Part shown: positions 63,439-64,000 of the stretch, piece after piece
Position numbering within the stretch: position 1 is the first letter of the stretch
Layout: each line of letters starts with the position of its first letter
Origin: Amorphus orientalis
GTDB taxonomy: Bacteria; Pseudomonadota; Alphaproteobacteria; Rhizobiales; Amorphaceae
Assembly: GCF_030814015.1 (NCBI RefSeq)
Contig: NZ_JAUSUL010000001.1
Location: forward strand, 524,001-588,000
Reading direction: 5' to 3'
DNA length: 64,000 nt
Notes under the pieces: generated by a model
Told to the model about the DNA's origin: nothing
The model's input: the letters and a program-made list of their open reading frames with translations, nothing else
Database searches by the model: none
Made by a program: the position numbers and the translations under genes

Positions 63439-64000
63439 AAAACTCACTCCTTACTGAAGCGCATGAATTGCGCCTGCGCGTTGAGCCAATGCAGGAGGTG
63501 CGCACATCCTGTCATGAAACGCGCACCCGGTACTCAAAGCTGATCGTTGAACACGCGCGTGGGCCGGCGAAGAGGCTTCCCGTTGCAGGAACCAGCGTCC
63601 GCCTCTGCCGCCGCCGGGGTGCTTGGCTGTCGCGACGCCCCGCGGAGAAAGGAATCGGCCGACCCTCAGACGGTGTTCCGATGTGACCTCATTTCGTCAG
63701 ACCGTTTCGGCTTCCATTCCGGCTCTGATCATGCGCACACAGCGCACTTTTCGATACCTCTAATCCATCTTTTCAGGATGCGGTAGTGTCTCTTTTCGGT
63801 CCGGCCGACTTCGTGGGGCGGGTGTGAAGCTCAGCGCAATGGCGTGCCGCGTGCGGTGCCCGGATTGCCGGCTCACCAGCGTGGTGCCCATCGGCGGATT
63901 GCAGTTCGCGCGGCAAGCGTGTTTGCTCGGCAGAAGGCTTTGGACCAGGGGATGGGAGACGACGATGGGATGGTGTGTGCGGGCAGCGGGTGTTGTGTCC
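63439..64000. other. End of window: no confident gene
   Basis: 562 bases with no well-supported gene. A GTG at 63824 opens a plus-strand frame to the window edge (59 codons) containing CRVRCPDC, a possible metal-binding knuckle, but it has no convincing ribosome site. The AT-richer part at 63700-63790 could be a promoter. Other frames here are short and compositional. Confidence 0.45.

Noticed and set aside
63547-63786. A 79-codon plus-strand ORF upstream of the HTH gene
   Set aside because: No ribosome site and no recognisable features; the amino-acid composition is that of random GC-rich sequence.

Overview
The window is a high-GC chromosomal segment that reads as Alphaproteobacteria, most likely Hyphomicrobiales (Rhizobiales). 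Evidence: a divergent crotonyl-CoA carboxylase/reductase and ethylmalonyl-CoA mutase pair (ethylmalonyl-CoA pathway), a DUF1150 gene next to an Hsp20 gene, an opgG/opgI-like/opgH set for osmoregulated periplasmic glucans, the ffh-rpsP-rimM-trmD block, and dispersed palindromic intergenic repeats of the rhizobial RIME style. No rRNA, tRNA, CRISPR array, transposase or prophage gene was seen. Nearly all bases are coding, and most long overlapping reading frames are antisense shadows caused by the GC content.

Layout. 1-5.8 kb: a 5'-truncated TetR gene, a GntR regulator divergent from an aminotransferase, an amino-acid ABC binding protein and permease (no ATPase), and a ChaA-type cation antiporter. 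5.8-8.4 kb: repeats, an Lrp-type regulator divergent from alanine dehydrogenase, and an NTF2-like protein. 8.5-12.6 kb: a lone molybdopterin-binding oxidase subunit, a Tat-exported aldo/keto reductase and a small membrane protein. 12.6-19.1 kb (minus strand): a six-gene operon, tetR - TAXI-type TRAP binding protein - fused TRAP permease - LigI-like pyrone-dicarboxylate hydrolase - VOC extradiol dioxygenase - DUF1932 dehydrogenase. 19.3-23.0 kb: a second TRAP transporter (dctPQM) headed by an almost identical tetR copy. 23.2-28.8 kb: two Tat-exported OpgG-family proteins and OpgH. 28.7-35.5 kb: an EEP-family hydrolase, acyl-CoA synthetase, CAP-domain lipoprotein, a secreted Pro-rich protein and a large MscS channel. 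35.8-40.4 kb: a betaine/choline-type ABC importer with two tandem binding proteins. 40.6-44.1 kb: ccr and ecm. 44.1-46.8 kb: an 800-base gene-poor stretch and an unrecognised membrane protein of lower GC. 47.1-51.5 kb: DUF1150, hsp20, trmD, rimM, rpsP, ffh. 51.8-57.5 kb: DUF3775, an ATP-dependent DNA ligase, DUF423, the ligase-associated exonuclease and malate synthase. 57.7-58.7 kb: three tandem small secreted four-cysteine proteins. 58.8-63.4 kb: greA, carB and an HTH regulator.

How the genes work together. The most interesting unit is 12.6-23.1 kb. An uptake system, a ring-cleavage dioxygenase, an NAD(P)-dependent dehydrogenase and a pyrone-dicarboxylate hydrolase together form a plausible three-step aromatic route that parallels LigAB-LigC-LigI but uses unrelated enzyme families for the first two steps. 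Two nearly identical TetR genes, each with a matching GTACAA-type palindrome upstream, could put both TRAP systems under one signal. The ccr/ecm pair and malate synthase fit assimilation of acetyl-CoA. A dispersed hairpin repeat with covarying arms recurs in the window and often supplies or abuts the stop codons of neighbouring genes.
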